Of a stretch of DNA of 64,000 bases, positions 1 through 8,984 are shown piece by piece. A program made the position numbers and the translations under genes. The stretch is from Cypionkella sp. (GTDB lineage: Bacteria; Pseudomonadota; Alphaproteobacteria; Rhodobacterales; Rhodobacteraceae). The stretch lies in the NCBI RefSeq assembly GCF_028290025.1, contig NZ_JAQGKQ010000112.1:1-64000 (forward strand), written 5' to 3'. How positions within the stretch are numbered: the first letter of the stretch is position 1; each line of letters opens with the position of its first letter. The notes under the pieces are model-generated. The model was not told the DNA's origin. It made no database searches and saw only the letters and a list, made by a program, of their open reading frames with translations.

Positions 1-803
1 ACGACCAGCCCATCCGCCGGAATCCGTTCCCCGGGCCGAATTTGCACGTGATCGCCGGGCAAAAGCGCGCTGACCTCAACCACCTGCACCGCACCGTCCA
101 CCAACCTGCGCGCAGTTTTCGGAGCCAGCTTCACCAGCCGCGCAATCGCAGCCCCCGCCTGCCCTCGCGCCCGCGCCTCAAGACTACGGCCCAACAAAAT
201 CAACGTAATAATCACCGCAGCCGCTTCAAAATAGACCGCGCGCGAGGCTTCGGGAATAATCCCGGGCGCAAATGTCACCACGCTGGAATAGGCCCAAGCC
301 GCCCCACTACCAACCGCCACAAGGCTGTTCATATCCGGCCCACCCCGCAGCAGCGCAGGAATACCTTTGCGAAAGAATCCAAACCCCGGCCCCAACAGCA
401 CCAGCGTAACCAGCACAAACTCAGCCAACCACAGGCTTTGCGGCGCTATCACCCGGTGCAAAGCCATATGGAAACCGGGGATCAGATGCCCGCCCATTTC
501 CACCACAAACACCGGCAACGTCAGCAGTCCGGCCAGCCAAAACTGCCGCCACAACCCGCGCTGATCCGCCTCATCGTCGCGCTTCACCGCCAATGCCAAC
601 GGAGCCGCCGCGTAACCCGCCTTACTGACCGCAAGCGCCAACGCCGCCACATCGACCAGCTGCGATACCGTCACCTCAGCCCGCCGCGTCACCAGATTGG
701 CCACCGCATCGACCACCCCCGCTTGCGCCTTCAACACCCGCTCCACCCGCCCAGTGCAGGCGGCACACGTCATGCCCTCAACGCTCAAGATCAGCTTTTC
801 CAT
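1..803 (-). CDS. copA: Copper-translocating P-type ATPase, N-terminal part (truncated by window edge)
   Basis: Reverse-strand reading from ATG at 803 gives MEKLILSVEGMTCAACTGRVERVLKAQAGVVDAV..., with a GMTCAAC heavy-metal-associated motif, followed by membrane segments and ATPase-like sequence. Absent from the ORF track because it runs off the window. Confidence 0.93.
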   Translation of the reverse strand, partial: MEKLILSVEGMTCAACTGRVERVLKAQAGVVDAVANLVTRRAEVTVSQLVDVAALALAVSKAGYAAAPLALAVKRDDEADQRGLWRQFWLAGLLTLPVFVVEMGGHLIPGFHMALHRVIAPQSLWLAEFVLVTLVLLGPGFGFFRKGIPALLRGGPDMNSLVAVGSGAAWAYSSVVTFAPGIIPEASRAVYFEAAAVIITLILLGRSLEARARGQAGAAIARLVKLAPKTARRLVDGAVQVVEVSALLPGDHVQIRPGERIPADGLV

Positions 804-830
804 CACGGGTCTCCTTCACCCATTGATATG

Positions 831-856
831 GGGGTTCCAGCGACTGGAAGGTCAAG
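831..856 (-). promoter_or_regulatory. CueR/MerR-type copper-responsive promoter element upstream of copA
   Basis: Reverse strand reads ACTTGACCTTCCAGTCGCTGGAACCCC, matching the CCTTCC-N-GGAA style of CueR operators, immediately upstream of copA. Confidence 0.7.
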
Positions 857-881
857 TCCCAGATAATTCATTTCACGCCCC

Positions 882-906
882 TTGACCTTCCCCCCACTGG
901 AACCCC
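882..906 (+). promoter_or_regulatory. CueR/MerR-type copper-responsive promoter element upstream of copZ
   Basis: TTGACCTTCCCCCCACTGGAACCCC, nearly the same as the copA element but on the opposite strand. Confidence 0.7.
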
Positions 907-934
907 CATCTTGAACGCAGAAAAGGAGCCGACC

Positions 935-1141
935 ATGACCCTACTTTCCGTGCCAGATATGTCTTGCGGCCACTGCAAAGCCTCGGTGACCGAAGCCCTC
1001 AGCGCCCTGCCCGGTGCCTCTGCGATCAACGTCGATTTGACCTTGCGTCAAGTCAGCGTTGCGGGAACCACGCCCGCTGCGTCTATCCTCACAGCCCTCA
1101 ATAAGATCGGCTTTCCGGCGCACATTATCGCAACAACGTGA
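935..1141 (+). CDS. copZ: Heavy-metal-associated domain copper chaperone
   Basis: MTLLSVPDMSCGHCKASVTEALSALPG...; MxCxxC motif; AAAGGAG ribosome-binding site before the ATG at 935. Confidence 0.9.
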   Translation: MTLLSVPDMSCGHCKASVTEALSALPGASAINVDLTLRQVSVAGTTPAASILTALNKIGFPAHIIATT

Positions 1142-1296
1142 AACCAATTGCCTTTAATCTAGGGCAAATCCTATTGCAGCCGACCTAGCTCGGGTATAAT
1201 CGGCCGCAATCCTTCCTTGATCCGGTCCAACCATGGCCGCAAGGCCGGAGCAGTCTATCAAAATGGCAGAAAGCCAACAACGACCGGAGCAGTCCA

Positions 1297-1422
1297 ATGT
1301 CCACCACCAAGCCCGCCCAACAAGGCGGCGCGCCAGCCCCGACCCCGCAACAGCAGGGCGCATCGGGCGGATCAACTCAGCAACAAAGCGGCGTTATATT
1401 CCGCGACTGGGCCTCAATCTGA
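1297..1422 (+). CDS. Candidate 41-aa small protein, Q/G/P/A-rich
   Basis: MSTTKPAQQGGAPAPTPQQQGASGGSTQQQSGVIFRDWASI*; GGAG upstream of ATG; TATAAT box at 1195-1200; hairpin at 1465-1490. Confidence 0.4.
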   Translation: MSTTKPAQQGGAPAPTPQQQGASGGSTQQQSGVIFRDWASI

Positions 1423-1464
1423 GGCGTTTTAGCCAAGAGATGGTCTGAAAGATTTTGCAAGACT

Positions 1465-1490
1465 TAAGGCCAACCATTAGGTTGGCCTTA
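1465..1490 (+). terminator. Hairpin with perfect 10-bp stem, terminator-like
   Basis: TAAGGCCAAC-cattag-GTTGGCCTTA; only a weak T-tract follows. Confidence 0.5.
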
Positions 1491-1507
1491 ATCATTTGCG
1501 AGACACC

Positions 1508-1846
1508 ATGCCCGAACCGATCTCCACTATTCCCAATCTTGGCCCCGCTTCGGAAGCGGCCTTTGCCAAAGCCGGTATCCATACAGCAGAAGAAGTCCGC
1601 AAACTCGGCGCGGACGAAGCTTACCGCCGCCTGCTTGATGCCGGCACCCAAGCCCATTTCATCGGCTATTACGTGCTTCATATGGGATTGCAGGGTCGCC
1701 CGTGGAACGATTGCCAAGGCGAGGAAAAGAAAGCCCTGCGCGTCAAGTTCGATGCGATCAAAGCCGAGCGGATAGGCTCAAAAGCGCAAGGCCGCTCCGA
1801 TTTGGAAGCGGCCCTGCAATTCTTTGGCGTAATTGAGAAGCGTTAA
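1508..1846 (+). CDS. TfoX/Sxy C-terminal domain protein
   Basis: MPEPISTIPNLGPASEAAFAKAGIHTAEEVRKLGADEAYRRLL...; helix-hairpin-helix-like TfoX_C pattern. Confidence 0.8.
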   Translation: MPEPISTIPNLGPASEAAFAKAGIHTAEEVRKLGADEAYRRLLDAGTQAHFIGYYVLHMGLQGRPWNDCQGEEKKALRVKFDAIKAERIGSKAQGRSDLEAALQFFGVIEKR

Positions 1847-1863
1847 CCCGCTCTCACCGCGTC

Positions 1864-2286
1864 TCAGCCGACCAGTTCAAGCCCCGAGAAGAAGAACGAA
1901 ATCTCGCGCGCAGCCGAAGCCTCGCTGTCCGAGCCATGCACCGAATTCTCGCCCATTGACAAAGCAAACTCCTTGCGGATCGTGCCAGCATCAGCATTTG
2001 CCGGGTTGGTAGCGCCCATCACTTCGCGGTTTTTCGCAATCGCGGACTCGCCTTCCAGCACTTGCACGACAACTGGCTCCGAGGCCATGAATTCGCACAG
2101 CTCACCGTAGAAACCGCGTGCCGAATGCTCGGCGTAGAACGCGCCAGCCTGTGCAGGCGACAAATGGATGCGCTTGGATGCGACGACGCGCAGGCCAGCA
2201 TCTTCGAACTTGGCGATGATTTTGCCGGTCAGGTTGCGCTTGGTTGCATCAGGTTTGATGATCGACAGGGTGCGTTCGACGGCCAT
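1864..2286 (-). CDS. ndk: Nucleoside diphosphate kinase
   Basis: [43 protein letters not shown]...; NVHGSDS-like active site (NSVHGSDS). Confidence 0.97.
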   Translation of the reverse strand: MAVERTLSIIKPDATKRNLTGKIIAKFEDAGLRVVASKRIHLSPAQAGAFYAEHSARGFYGELCEFMASEPVVVQVLEGESAIAKNREVMGATNPANADAGTIRKEFALSMGENSVHGSDSEASAAREISFFFSGLELVG

Positions 2287-2464
2287 TTGGCTCTCCATTT
2301 CAAAGGGCGAGATCGCCCGGAATACTCTCCCGCGCCTGCTATCACGGGTCAGTCTGCTTGAAAAGCCGTCAACCACGGCTGCAAGCCCACGAAAAGCACG
2401 GATAATGCTTGGGCTTTTGCCTTCCCCGGTTGACGCCGCCCGCCGCTTAAGGCAAGCCGCGCCC

Positions 2465-4315
2465 ATGCTTAAAATCGAAGACATCACCTATTCCGTCGAA
2501 GGCCGCCCGCTGTTTGAGGGCGCTTCAGCAACCATCCCCACTGGCCATAAGGTTGGCCTTGTTGGCCGAAACGGTGCAGGCAAAACGACGCTGTTCCGGC
2601 TGATTAAAAAGGAACTGGCGCTGGAAAGCGGCGACATTTCCTTGCCCAACCGCGCCCGCATCGGCGGTGTCGCGCAAGAGGTGCCGTCCTCCTCGACCAG
2701 CCTGATCGACACGGTTCTGGCCGCCGATACCGAGCGTGCGGCCCTGCTGTTGGAATCAGAAACCGCCCACGACCCGCACCGCATCGCCGAGATTCAGCAC
2801 CGCCTGAACGACATTGATGCATGGTCCGCCGAGGGTCGCGCCGCAAACATCCTCAAAGGCCTGGGTTTTGACGCCGAAGCCCAACAACGCCCCTGCTCGG
2901 ATTTCTCCGGCGGCTGGCGGATGCGCGTGGCTCTCGCGGGCGTGCTTTTCGCGCAACCCGACTATCTCCTGCTCGACGAGCCGACAAACTACCTCGACCT
3001 TGAAGGCGCTTTGTGGCTGGAAAGCTACCTGCAAAAATACCCGCACACAGTGCTGATCATCAGCCACGACCGCGGGCTTTTGAACCGCTCGGTCACTGGT
3101 ATCCTGCATCTCGACAACAAAAAGCTGACCTATTGGTCCGGCCCCTACGATCAATTCGCCCGCCAAGTAGCTGAACGCCGCTCGGTTTTGCAGGCGGAAG
3201 CCCGCAAACAAGACGCCAAGCGCGCTCACTTGCAGGCATTCGTAGATCGGTTCAAAGCCAAAGCCTCGAAAGCTGCACAAGCCCAGTCCCGCGTGAAAAT
3301 GCTTGAAAAGATGGAGACGATCACCGCCCCCGAGGATGCGAAAAAGGTGGTGTTCACCTTCCCCGTGCCGGAAGAACTCTCACCCCCGATCATCAATATG
3401 GAGGGCGTGGCTGTCGGTTATGGCGGCCCACCGATTCTGAAAAAGCTGTCGCTGCGCATCGACCAAGACGACCGCATCGCTTTGCTGGGCCGTAACGGCG
3501 AGGGCAAATCTACGCTCTCGAAACTTCTGGCGGGCAAACTGGTCGCCTGCGAAGGCAAAATGGTGCAATCTTCCAAACTCCGCATCGGCTATTTCGCGCA
3601 GCACCAAGTCGATGAGTTGGTGATCGACGAAACCCCGCTGCAACACGTCATGCGCCTGCGTCCGGCTGAGGGCCAACCCCGCCTGCGCGCCCGTCTGGCT
3701 GGCTTTGGCCTGATGGCCGACCAAGCCGAAACCGCCGTCGGTCGCCTGTCGGGTGGCCAAAAAGCCCGGCTGTCGCTACTGCTCGCCACCATCGACGCCC
3801 CGCACCTGCTGATCCTCGACGAGCCGACCAACCACCTCGACATGGAAAGCCGCGAGGCTTTGGTGGAGGCTTTGACGGAATACTCCGGCGCGGTGGTTCT
3901 GGTCAGCCACGACATGCACCTTTTGGGGTTGGTCGCGGATAGGCTTTGGCTAGTGAAGGGTGGCGCTGTGACACCTTACACTGAAGATCTGGAGGCATAT
4001 CGCCGTCAGCTTCTGGCAGGTGATGAAGAAGCCAAGCCTGTCAAGGCTGTCGAAAAGCCGAAGAAGGTCAGCCAAGATGAGGTGAAAGCTCTGCGTTCGG
4101 AAGTCAAGAAATCCGAAGAACGCCTCGACAAGCTAAACCAAATGCGCGACCGTTTGGCGAAGAAACTCGCCGACCCCGAATTGTACGAGTCCGCTCGTGC
4201 TGGCGAGCTTGACACTTGGAACAAGAAATACGCCGAAGTGATGGACGCGCTTGATCGTGCCGAGGCTATGTGGGTTGCGGCGCAAGAGAAACTGGAGACA
4301 GCCACCAAACCATGA
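2465..4315 (+). CDS. ABC-F family ATP-binding protein
   Basis: Start [25 protein letters not shown]; two ABC domains with GRNGAGKTT and GRNGEGKST Walker A motifs and [11 protein letters not shown] / [12 protein letters not shown]. Confidence 0.95.
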   Translation: MLKIEDITYSVEGRPLFEGASATIPTGHKVGLVGRNGAGKTTLFRLIKKELALESGDISLPNRARIGGVAQEVPSSSTSLIDTVLAADTERAALLLESETAHDPHRIAEIQHRLNDIDAWSAEGRAANILKGLGFDAEAQQRPCSDFSGGWRMRVALAGVLFAQPDYLLLDEPTNYLDLEGALWLESYLQKYPHTVLIISHDRGLLNRSVTGILHLDNKKLTYWSGPYDQFARQVAERRSVLQAEARKQDAKRAHLQAFVDRFKAKASKAAQAQSRVKMLEKMETITAPEDAKKVVFTFPVPEELSPPIINMEGVAVGYGGPPILKKLSLRIDQDDRIALLGRNGEGKSTLSKLLAGKLVACEGKMVQSSKLRIGYFAQHQVDELVIDETPLQHVMRLRPAEGQPRLRARLAGFGLMADQAETAVGRLSGGQKARLSLLLATIDAPHLLILDEPTNHLDMESREALVEALTEYSGAVVLVSHDMHLLGLVADRLWLVKGGAVTPYTEDLEAYRRQLLAGDEEAKPVKAVEKPKKVSQDEVKALRSEVKKSEERLDKLNQMRDRLAKKLADPELYESARAGELDTWNKKYAEVMDALDRAEAMWVAAQEKLETATKP

Positions 4316-4929
4316 CAACGGCGTTTCTGATCACCGCTTTCGCGACCCTGTTCGTGGTGATCGACCCGCCCGGTTTGGTGCCTTTGTTCATCGCCCTCAC
4401 TCAAGGCATGACTGCCGATCATCGCCGCCGGATGGCGCGGCGGGCTTGTATCATCGCGTTTATCTTGCTGACGCTGTTCGGGCTGTTGGGTGAGGCGCTG
4501 CTGGGCTTTATCGGCATCTCGATGTCCGCGTTTCGCATTGCTGGCGGCATCCTGCTGTTCCTTACTGCGCTGGATATGCTGTTTGAACGCCGCACTCAGC
4601 GGCGGGAGGGTCAGCAGCCTGATCCGGATCACGACCCGTCGGTTTTCCCGCTCGCTACCCCTTTGATTGCCGGACCGGGTGCGATTGCGACGATGATCTT
4701 GCTGGTGGGTAAATCTGGCGATGGTTGGCTTGGGACTGTCGCGGTATTGGGATTGCTGGCGGGGATGATTGTGGCGACGTATTTGTTCCTGCTCGCCTCG
4801 CCGTGGTTTGAGCGGTTGTTGGGGCGGACGGGGACGATTGTGATCACTCGGCTGCTGGGGATGTTGCTCGCGGCGTTGTCGGTGCAGTTTGTGATTGATG
4901 GCGTTAAGGGCACCGGGTTGATCGGATGA
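4312..4929 (+). CDS. MarC family integral membrane protein
   Basis: [33 protein letters not shown]...; ATGA overlap with the upstream gene. Confidence 0.9.
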   Translation: MTTAFLITAFATLFVVIDPPGLVPLFIALTQGMTADHRRRMARRACIIAFILLTLFGLLGEALLGFIGISMSAFRIAGGILLFLTALDMLFERRTQRREGQQPDPDHDPSVFPLATPLIAGPGAIATMILLVGKSGDGWLGTVAVLGLLAGMIVATYLFLLASPWFERLLGRTGTIVITRLLGMLLAALSVQFVIDGVKGTGLIG

Positions 4930-5498
4930 ATGGCGAAGATTTCGGACGGCTGGCTTATCTGGCGCTGCTTTTGGCGGCGGTGGGTGGTTGGGTGATGGTG
5001 GAATATCGGCAGCGGTTGGGTCACGCATTTCGGGTGGCTGCGGCTTGGGGGTTGATCTTTGTCGGCCTCATGGCTGGGTATGGGCTGTGGGCTGATCTGC
5101 GGCGGGATATTCGGCCCGATCAGATTATGGAGGCTGGGCGGGTTGAGATTCCGCGCGACCGGGATGGGCATTATTATCTGCGGCTGAAAGTGGACGGGTA
5201 TGACATGGTTTTCATGGCGGATACTGGTGCGACTGGTATCGTTTTGTCGCCTGAAGATGCGGAGGCGGTCGGGATTGATCTGGCCGGTTTGAATTATCTG
5301 GGCCAAGCTGAGACAGCAAACGGGGTGGTTCGGACGGCTCGGGTTTCGTTAGACAGCGTGGTTTTGGGGCCGTTTGAGGATCAGGGCGTTACGGCTTTTG
5401 TGAATGAAGCGGCGATGCAGGGATCATTGTTGGGGATGGATTATTTGGGGCGGTTTTCGATCCAAATATCGGGCGATAAGATGATTTTGACTCGGTAG
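4926..5498 (+). CDS. Membrane-anchored clan AA retropepsin-like aspartic protease (TIGR02281-type)
   Basis: N-terminal transmembrane segments, then FMADTGATGIVLSPEDAEAVGID; ATGA overlap with marC. Confidence 0.87.
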   Translation: MNGEDFGRLAYLALLLAAVGGWVMVEYRQRLGHAFRVAAAWGLIFVGLMAGYGLWADLRRDIRPDQIMEAGRVEIPRDRDGHYYLRLKVDGYDMVFMADTGATGIVLSPEDAEAVGIDLAGLNYLGQAETANGVVRTARVSLDSVVLGPFEDQGVTAFVNEAAMQGSLLGMDYLGRFSIQISGDKMILTR

Positions 5499-5506
5499 GT
5501 TTTGGT

Positions 5507-5522
5507 GCGCCACGTGTGGCGC
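5507..5522. other. GC-rich inverted repeat between convergent genes
   Basis: GCGCCAC-gt-GTGGCGC, just after the protease stop codon; no T-tract. Confidence 0.35.
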
Positions 5523-5605
5523 GGGGTGTCATTTATAATATATCAATGGGTTACAAACTGCGATTACAGATCGGTTAACCAAGTCACGGTGGCGTGACAA
5601 AATGG

Positions 5606-6070
5606 CTACCTAGCGGCTTTCTCGGTTTTCTTTTCCCACCGACCCGACTCCTCGGACCAGTATTGCGCGGCCAAGCCTGCACTGGTGAGGGTGGTCCACA
5701 GGCGGCGGGCACCTGTAAGTGCCGTTTCGTTTGCGCCATCGAACAGCACCCAGACACGTTGCAGCGCCTCGGCCTCGGTCGGGGTGGTTTCGGCGCCGTC
5801 GATCAGCATCAAACCCTCGGCTGCGTTGGTGATCGCACCTTGACCGAGCAGGATGGGTTGGTCGGCATCATGCGGACCGCCCGCCAAACCGTGCGGCAGA
5901 AAGCTATCTTCGGGACTGAGCCAGAGTGCTGTATCCAGAGTTTGCAGGGCAGCGTCGTCGGTGCCGCGCAGCATGACTTTCCAGCCTGCGGATAAAGCGC
6001 GCGGCAGTATTGTTGCCATGGTTTCCTGCGGCGTCGAGCGGGTCAGGTGGTAAAACATCGCAAGGCTCAT
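5606..6070 (-). CDS. holC: DNA polymerase III chi subunit
   Basis: MSLAMFYHLTRSTPQETMATILPRALSAGWKVMLRG...LWLSPEDSFLPHG. Confidence 0.9.
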   Translation of the reverse strand: MSLAMFYHLTRSTPQETMATILPRALSAGWKVMLRGTDDAALQTLDTALWLSPEDSFLPHGLAGGPHDADQPILLGQGAITNAAEGLMLIDGAETTPTEAEALQRVWVLFDGANETALTGARRLWTTLTSAGLAAQYWSEESGRWEKKTEKAAR

Positions 6071-6116
6071 GGCTGGGCGAGCCTTGCGATTGGCATTGAT
6101 TTAGCGCGGTGCGGGG

Positions 6117-7643
6117 TCATTTCGCCTCGTATGCATCGCGGATCAGACGGTTCAGCGCCATCACGCCCCAGCCTGTTGCCCCCTTCGGCGCAAGCGTGCT
6201 GTCGGTTTTGAGCAAAGCTGTGCCAGCAATATCGAGGTGGCACCACGGAGTATCATCTTTGACAAAGCGGCGCAGGAATTGTGCTGCGGTGATCGAGCCG
6301 CCGTCACGCCCGCAGGAGTTTACGATATCCGCGACGCGGGATTTCAGTTTATCATCATAGCCTTGGCCCATTGGCATCCGCCAAGCGCCCTCACCTTCAG
6401 CGCCTGCGGCCTTCAGGAAAGCGTTGCAGAGCGTGTCATCGTTGGAGAATACGCCGGTATTTTCATGCCCTAAAGCGACGATAATCGCGCCGGTCAGGGT
6501 GGCGAGGTTGATCATGCCGGAAGGTTTGAAGCGTTCTTGCGCATACCAGAGCACGTCGGCGAGCACCAAACGGCCTTCGGCGTCGGTGTTGATCACCTCA
6601 ATGGTGACGCCGCGCATCGACTTTACAACGTCGCCGGGACGCTGCGCGCGGCCATCCGGCATGTTTTCGACGATACCAACAAGGCCGACGACATTGGCCT
6701 TAGCGCCGCGCAAAGCCAATGTTCGCATCACGCCTGCAACGGTGGCGGCACCGCTCATATCCATCGTCATGTCTTCCATGCCGCCCGCAGGCTTGATCGA
6801 GATGCCGCCGGTGTCGAACACCACACCCTTGCCGACAAGCGCGAACGGCGGCTGGTCTTTCGGACCGCCGTTCCACTGCATCACCACCAGCTTGGTAGGA
6901 CTTTCAGAGCCCTGCCCGACGCCGAGCAAAGCGTTCATCCCAAGCTTGGCGAGTTGATCTTCTTCAAGGATTTCAACCTCGAGCCCGAGTTCCTGCATCG
7001 CGGCCAAACGGGCAGCGAAATCATCGGTGGTCAGGATATTGGCGGGTTCATTGACCAGATCGCGCGTGAAGAACACGCCTTCAGCCACCGCAGCCATAGG
7101 GCTTGCTTCGGCGGCGACGGCTTCGGGATTGGCGACCGCAATCGTCACCGGCCCGGGGGCTTTCGGCTGGGTGGATTTATGTGGGCTGAAATCGTAAGCG
7201 CGCATTGCCAGCCCGAATGACACTTCGGCGGCTTCAGGATGCGCTTCTGCGATCAGCAAAGCACCCGCCGGTGTCAGATCGCGCGCCACGGCGGCCCCGG
7301 CCTTGCGCGCCTCTGCCACGGTTGCGCGACGTGGCAGGCGGACCAGCTGCAGCGCGTCGGCAGCAAGACCGGCGGGATAGGCCAGATCGAGGCTTTCGCC
7401 GGGTTTCAAGCGGGCCACGGCTTCGGAGGCCATCGCACGCGCCAAAGCGCCCTTGGTCAGCGCGTTAAGTTTGCGCGCGGCGGGGCTGGTCGGCTTATCA
7501 GCATCAAACAACAGCGCGATGCGGCCAGTTTGCTGGGCCAAACCATCAAGGTCGGTGGCGTGAAACTGAATGGCGATGGGATGGGACAAGGGGGGTTCTC
7601 CGCTGGGGCTGGCCGCATTTTTCGGCAGGCTAAAGCGGTTCAT
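6117..7643 (-). CDS. pepA: Leucyl aminopeptidase (M17)
   Basis: GKGVVFDTGGISIKPAGGMEDMTMDMSGAATVAG and NTDAEGRLVLADVLWYAQ motifs. The start may instead be a TTG at 7589. Confidence 0.95.
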   Translation of the reverse strand: MNRFSLPKNAASPSGEPPLSHPIAIQFHATDLDGLAQQTGRIALLFDADKPTSPAARKLNALTKGALARAMASEAVARLKPGESLDLAYPAGLAADALQLVRLPRRATVAEARKAGAAVARDLTPAGALLIAEAHPEAAEVSFGLAMRAYDFSPHKSTQPKAPGPVTIAVANPEAVAAEASPMAAVAEGVFFTRDLVNEPANILTTDDFAARLAAMQELGLEVEILEEDQLAKLGMNALLGVGQGSESPTKLVVMQWNGGPKDQPPFALVGKGVVFDTGGISIKPAGGMEDMTMDMSGAATVAGVMRTLALRGAKANVVGLVGIVENMPDGRAQRPGDVVKSMRGVTIEVINTDAEGRLVLADVLWYAQERFKPSGMINLATLTGAIIVALGHENTGVFSNDDTLCNAFLKAAGAEGEGAWRMPMGQGYDDKLKSRVADIVNSCGRDGGSITAAQFLRRFVKDDTPWCHLDIAGTALLKTDSTLAPKGATGWGVMALNRLIRDAYEAK

Positions 7644-7865
7644 CGGCAGAGGGAATCGAAAACGGTTGGCTGTGGCCGCAGTAGGCGGGGTTTTTGCGAA
7701 AACTTTTCGAACTCATAGATTGACCGTTGTGAAAAACCGAGCTTGCGCCGTTCTCAATCTGCTGTCCGTCGCCGGAATGAAGCTGGCTTGTGAAATCCAG
7801 ATAGCAGTTTTCCCCGCCGGGTTTTTCGGCTAGGTTTGCGCCAGCAATTTGGAGTTTTGCATTCT

Positions 7866-8984
7866 GTGTCGAGGTTTGACCGCTATCTGCTCTCACAACT
7901 GCTTGCGCTTTTCGGGTTCTTCTCGCTAGTGCTTGTGGGTGTATATTGGGTAAACCGGGCGGTCGGCTTGTTTGATGACCTGATCGGCGACGGCCAGTCT
8001 GCGGTGGTTTTCCTGCAATTTTCGCTGCTGACGCTGCCGAATGTGGTCCGGCTGGTGCTGCCGATTTCGGCCTTCATTGGGGCGGTTTATGTCGCCAACC
8101 GACTGATGTCGGAGTCCGAATTGGTGGTGATGCAGGCGACCGGATTCTCGGCGTTTCGGTTGGCGCGTCCTGTCTGGTATTTCGGACTGATCGTGGCCGC
8201 GATGATGCTGATCTTGATGAATGTGCTGGTGCCAGCCAGTCGCAGCGCGTTGGCGGAACGCTCGGCGGTGATCTCACAAAACGTCTCGGCACGGTTTTTG
8301 AAGGATGGCCAGTTCATTCATCCGACCGATGGCATCACGCTTTATATTCGCGAGATTGCGGCCACGGGGGAGTTGCTGGATTTGTTTTTGGCAGACGACC
8401 GAATACTTGCGACGCGGGCGCTTTATACGGCAAGAAAGGCGTTTTTCGCCAAGACCGATACCGGTCCGAAGCTGTTGATGGTGGACGGCATGGTGCAGGT
8501 TTTATCTGCAAAGGGGCAGCAGTTGTCGGTGACGCGCTTCGCTGATTTCACCTATGATATGGCGGGTCTGATGGCTGCTCCGGGGCCGCGCAAGCGCAAT
8601 ATGGCGGAGCTTTCGACGTATGAGTTGTTGGCTCCGACGCAAGAAGTGGCGACAGAAGTGCGTGAAACCGAGGATAGTCTGCGGTTTGAGGGCCATAGCC
8701 GGATCGCTCAGCCATTTACAGCGGTGGCGGCGGCGCTGATCGGGTTTGCCTCATTGCTGCTGGGGGCGTTCAGTCGGTTTGGGTTTTGGCGCCAGGTTGG
8801 CATTGCGGTGGCGTTGCTGTTGGGGGTGCAGGCGATTGCGACGGTGGCAACCAGTGTGGGCGAGGCTGTGGCGGGGGGCTGGATGCTTGCCTATGCAGCG
8901 CCGCTGATCGGGATTGCGATCGGGGTGTTCGAGCTGTGGTTTAGCCAGAGGCCGCGCCGGGTGGCAAAAATGGTGACAGCATGA
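7866..8984 (+). CDS. lptF: LPS export ABC transporter permease LptF
   Basis: Likely GTG start (VSRFDRYLLSQLLALFGFFSLVLVGVYWVNRAVGLFDDL...); first gene of lptF-lptG-lptD. Confidence 0.93.
   Translation: MSRFDRYLLSQLLALFGFFSLVLVGVYWVNRAVGLFDDLIGDGQSAVVFLQFSLLTLPNVVRLVLPISAFIGAVYVANRLMSESELVVMQATGFSAFRLARPVWYFGLIVAAMMLILMNVLVPASRSALAERSAVISQNVSARFLKDGQFIHPTDGITLYIREIAATGELLDLFLADDRILATRALYTARKAFFAKTDTGPKLLMVDGMVQVLSAKGQQLSVTRFADFTYDMAGLMAAPGPRKRNMAELSTYELLAPTQEVATEVRETEDSLRFEGHSRIAQPFTAVAAALIGFASLLLGAFSRFGFWRQVGIAVALLLGVQAIATVATSVGEAVAGGWMLAYAAPLIGIAIGVFELWFSQRPRRVAKMVTA

Noticed and set aside
42-866. 274-aa + strand ORF
   Set aside because: Arg/His/Pro/Gln-rich antisense artefact of the copA reverse-strand gene.
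4006-5306. Long minus-strand ORFs (340 and 225 aa)
   Set aside because: Antisense to the ABC-F, marC and protease genes; composition is typical of antisense GC-rich reading.
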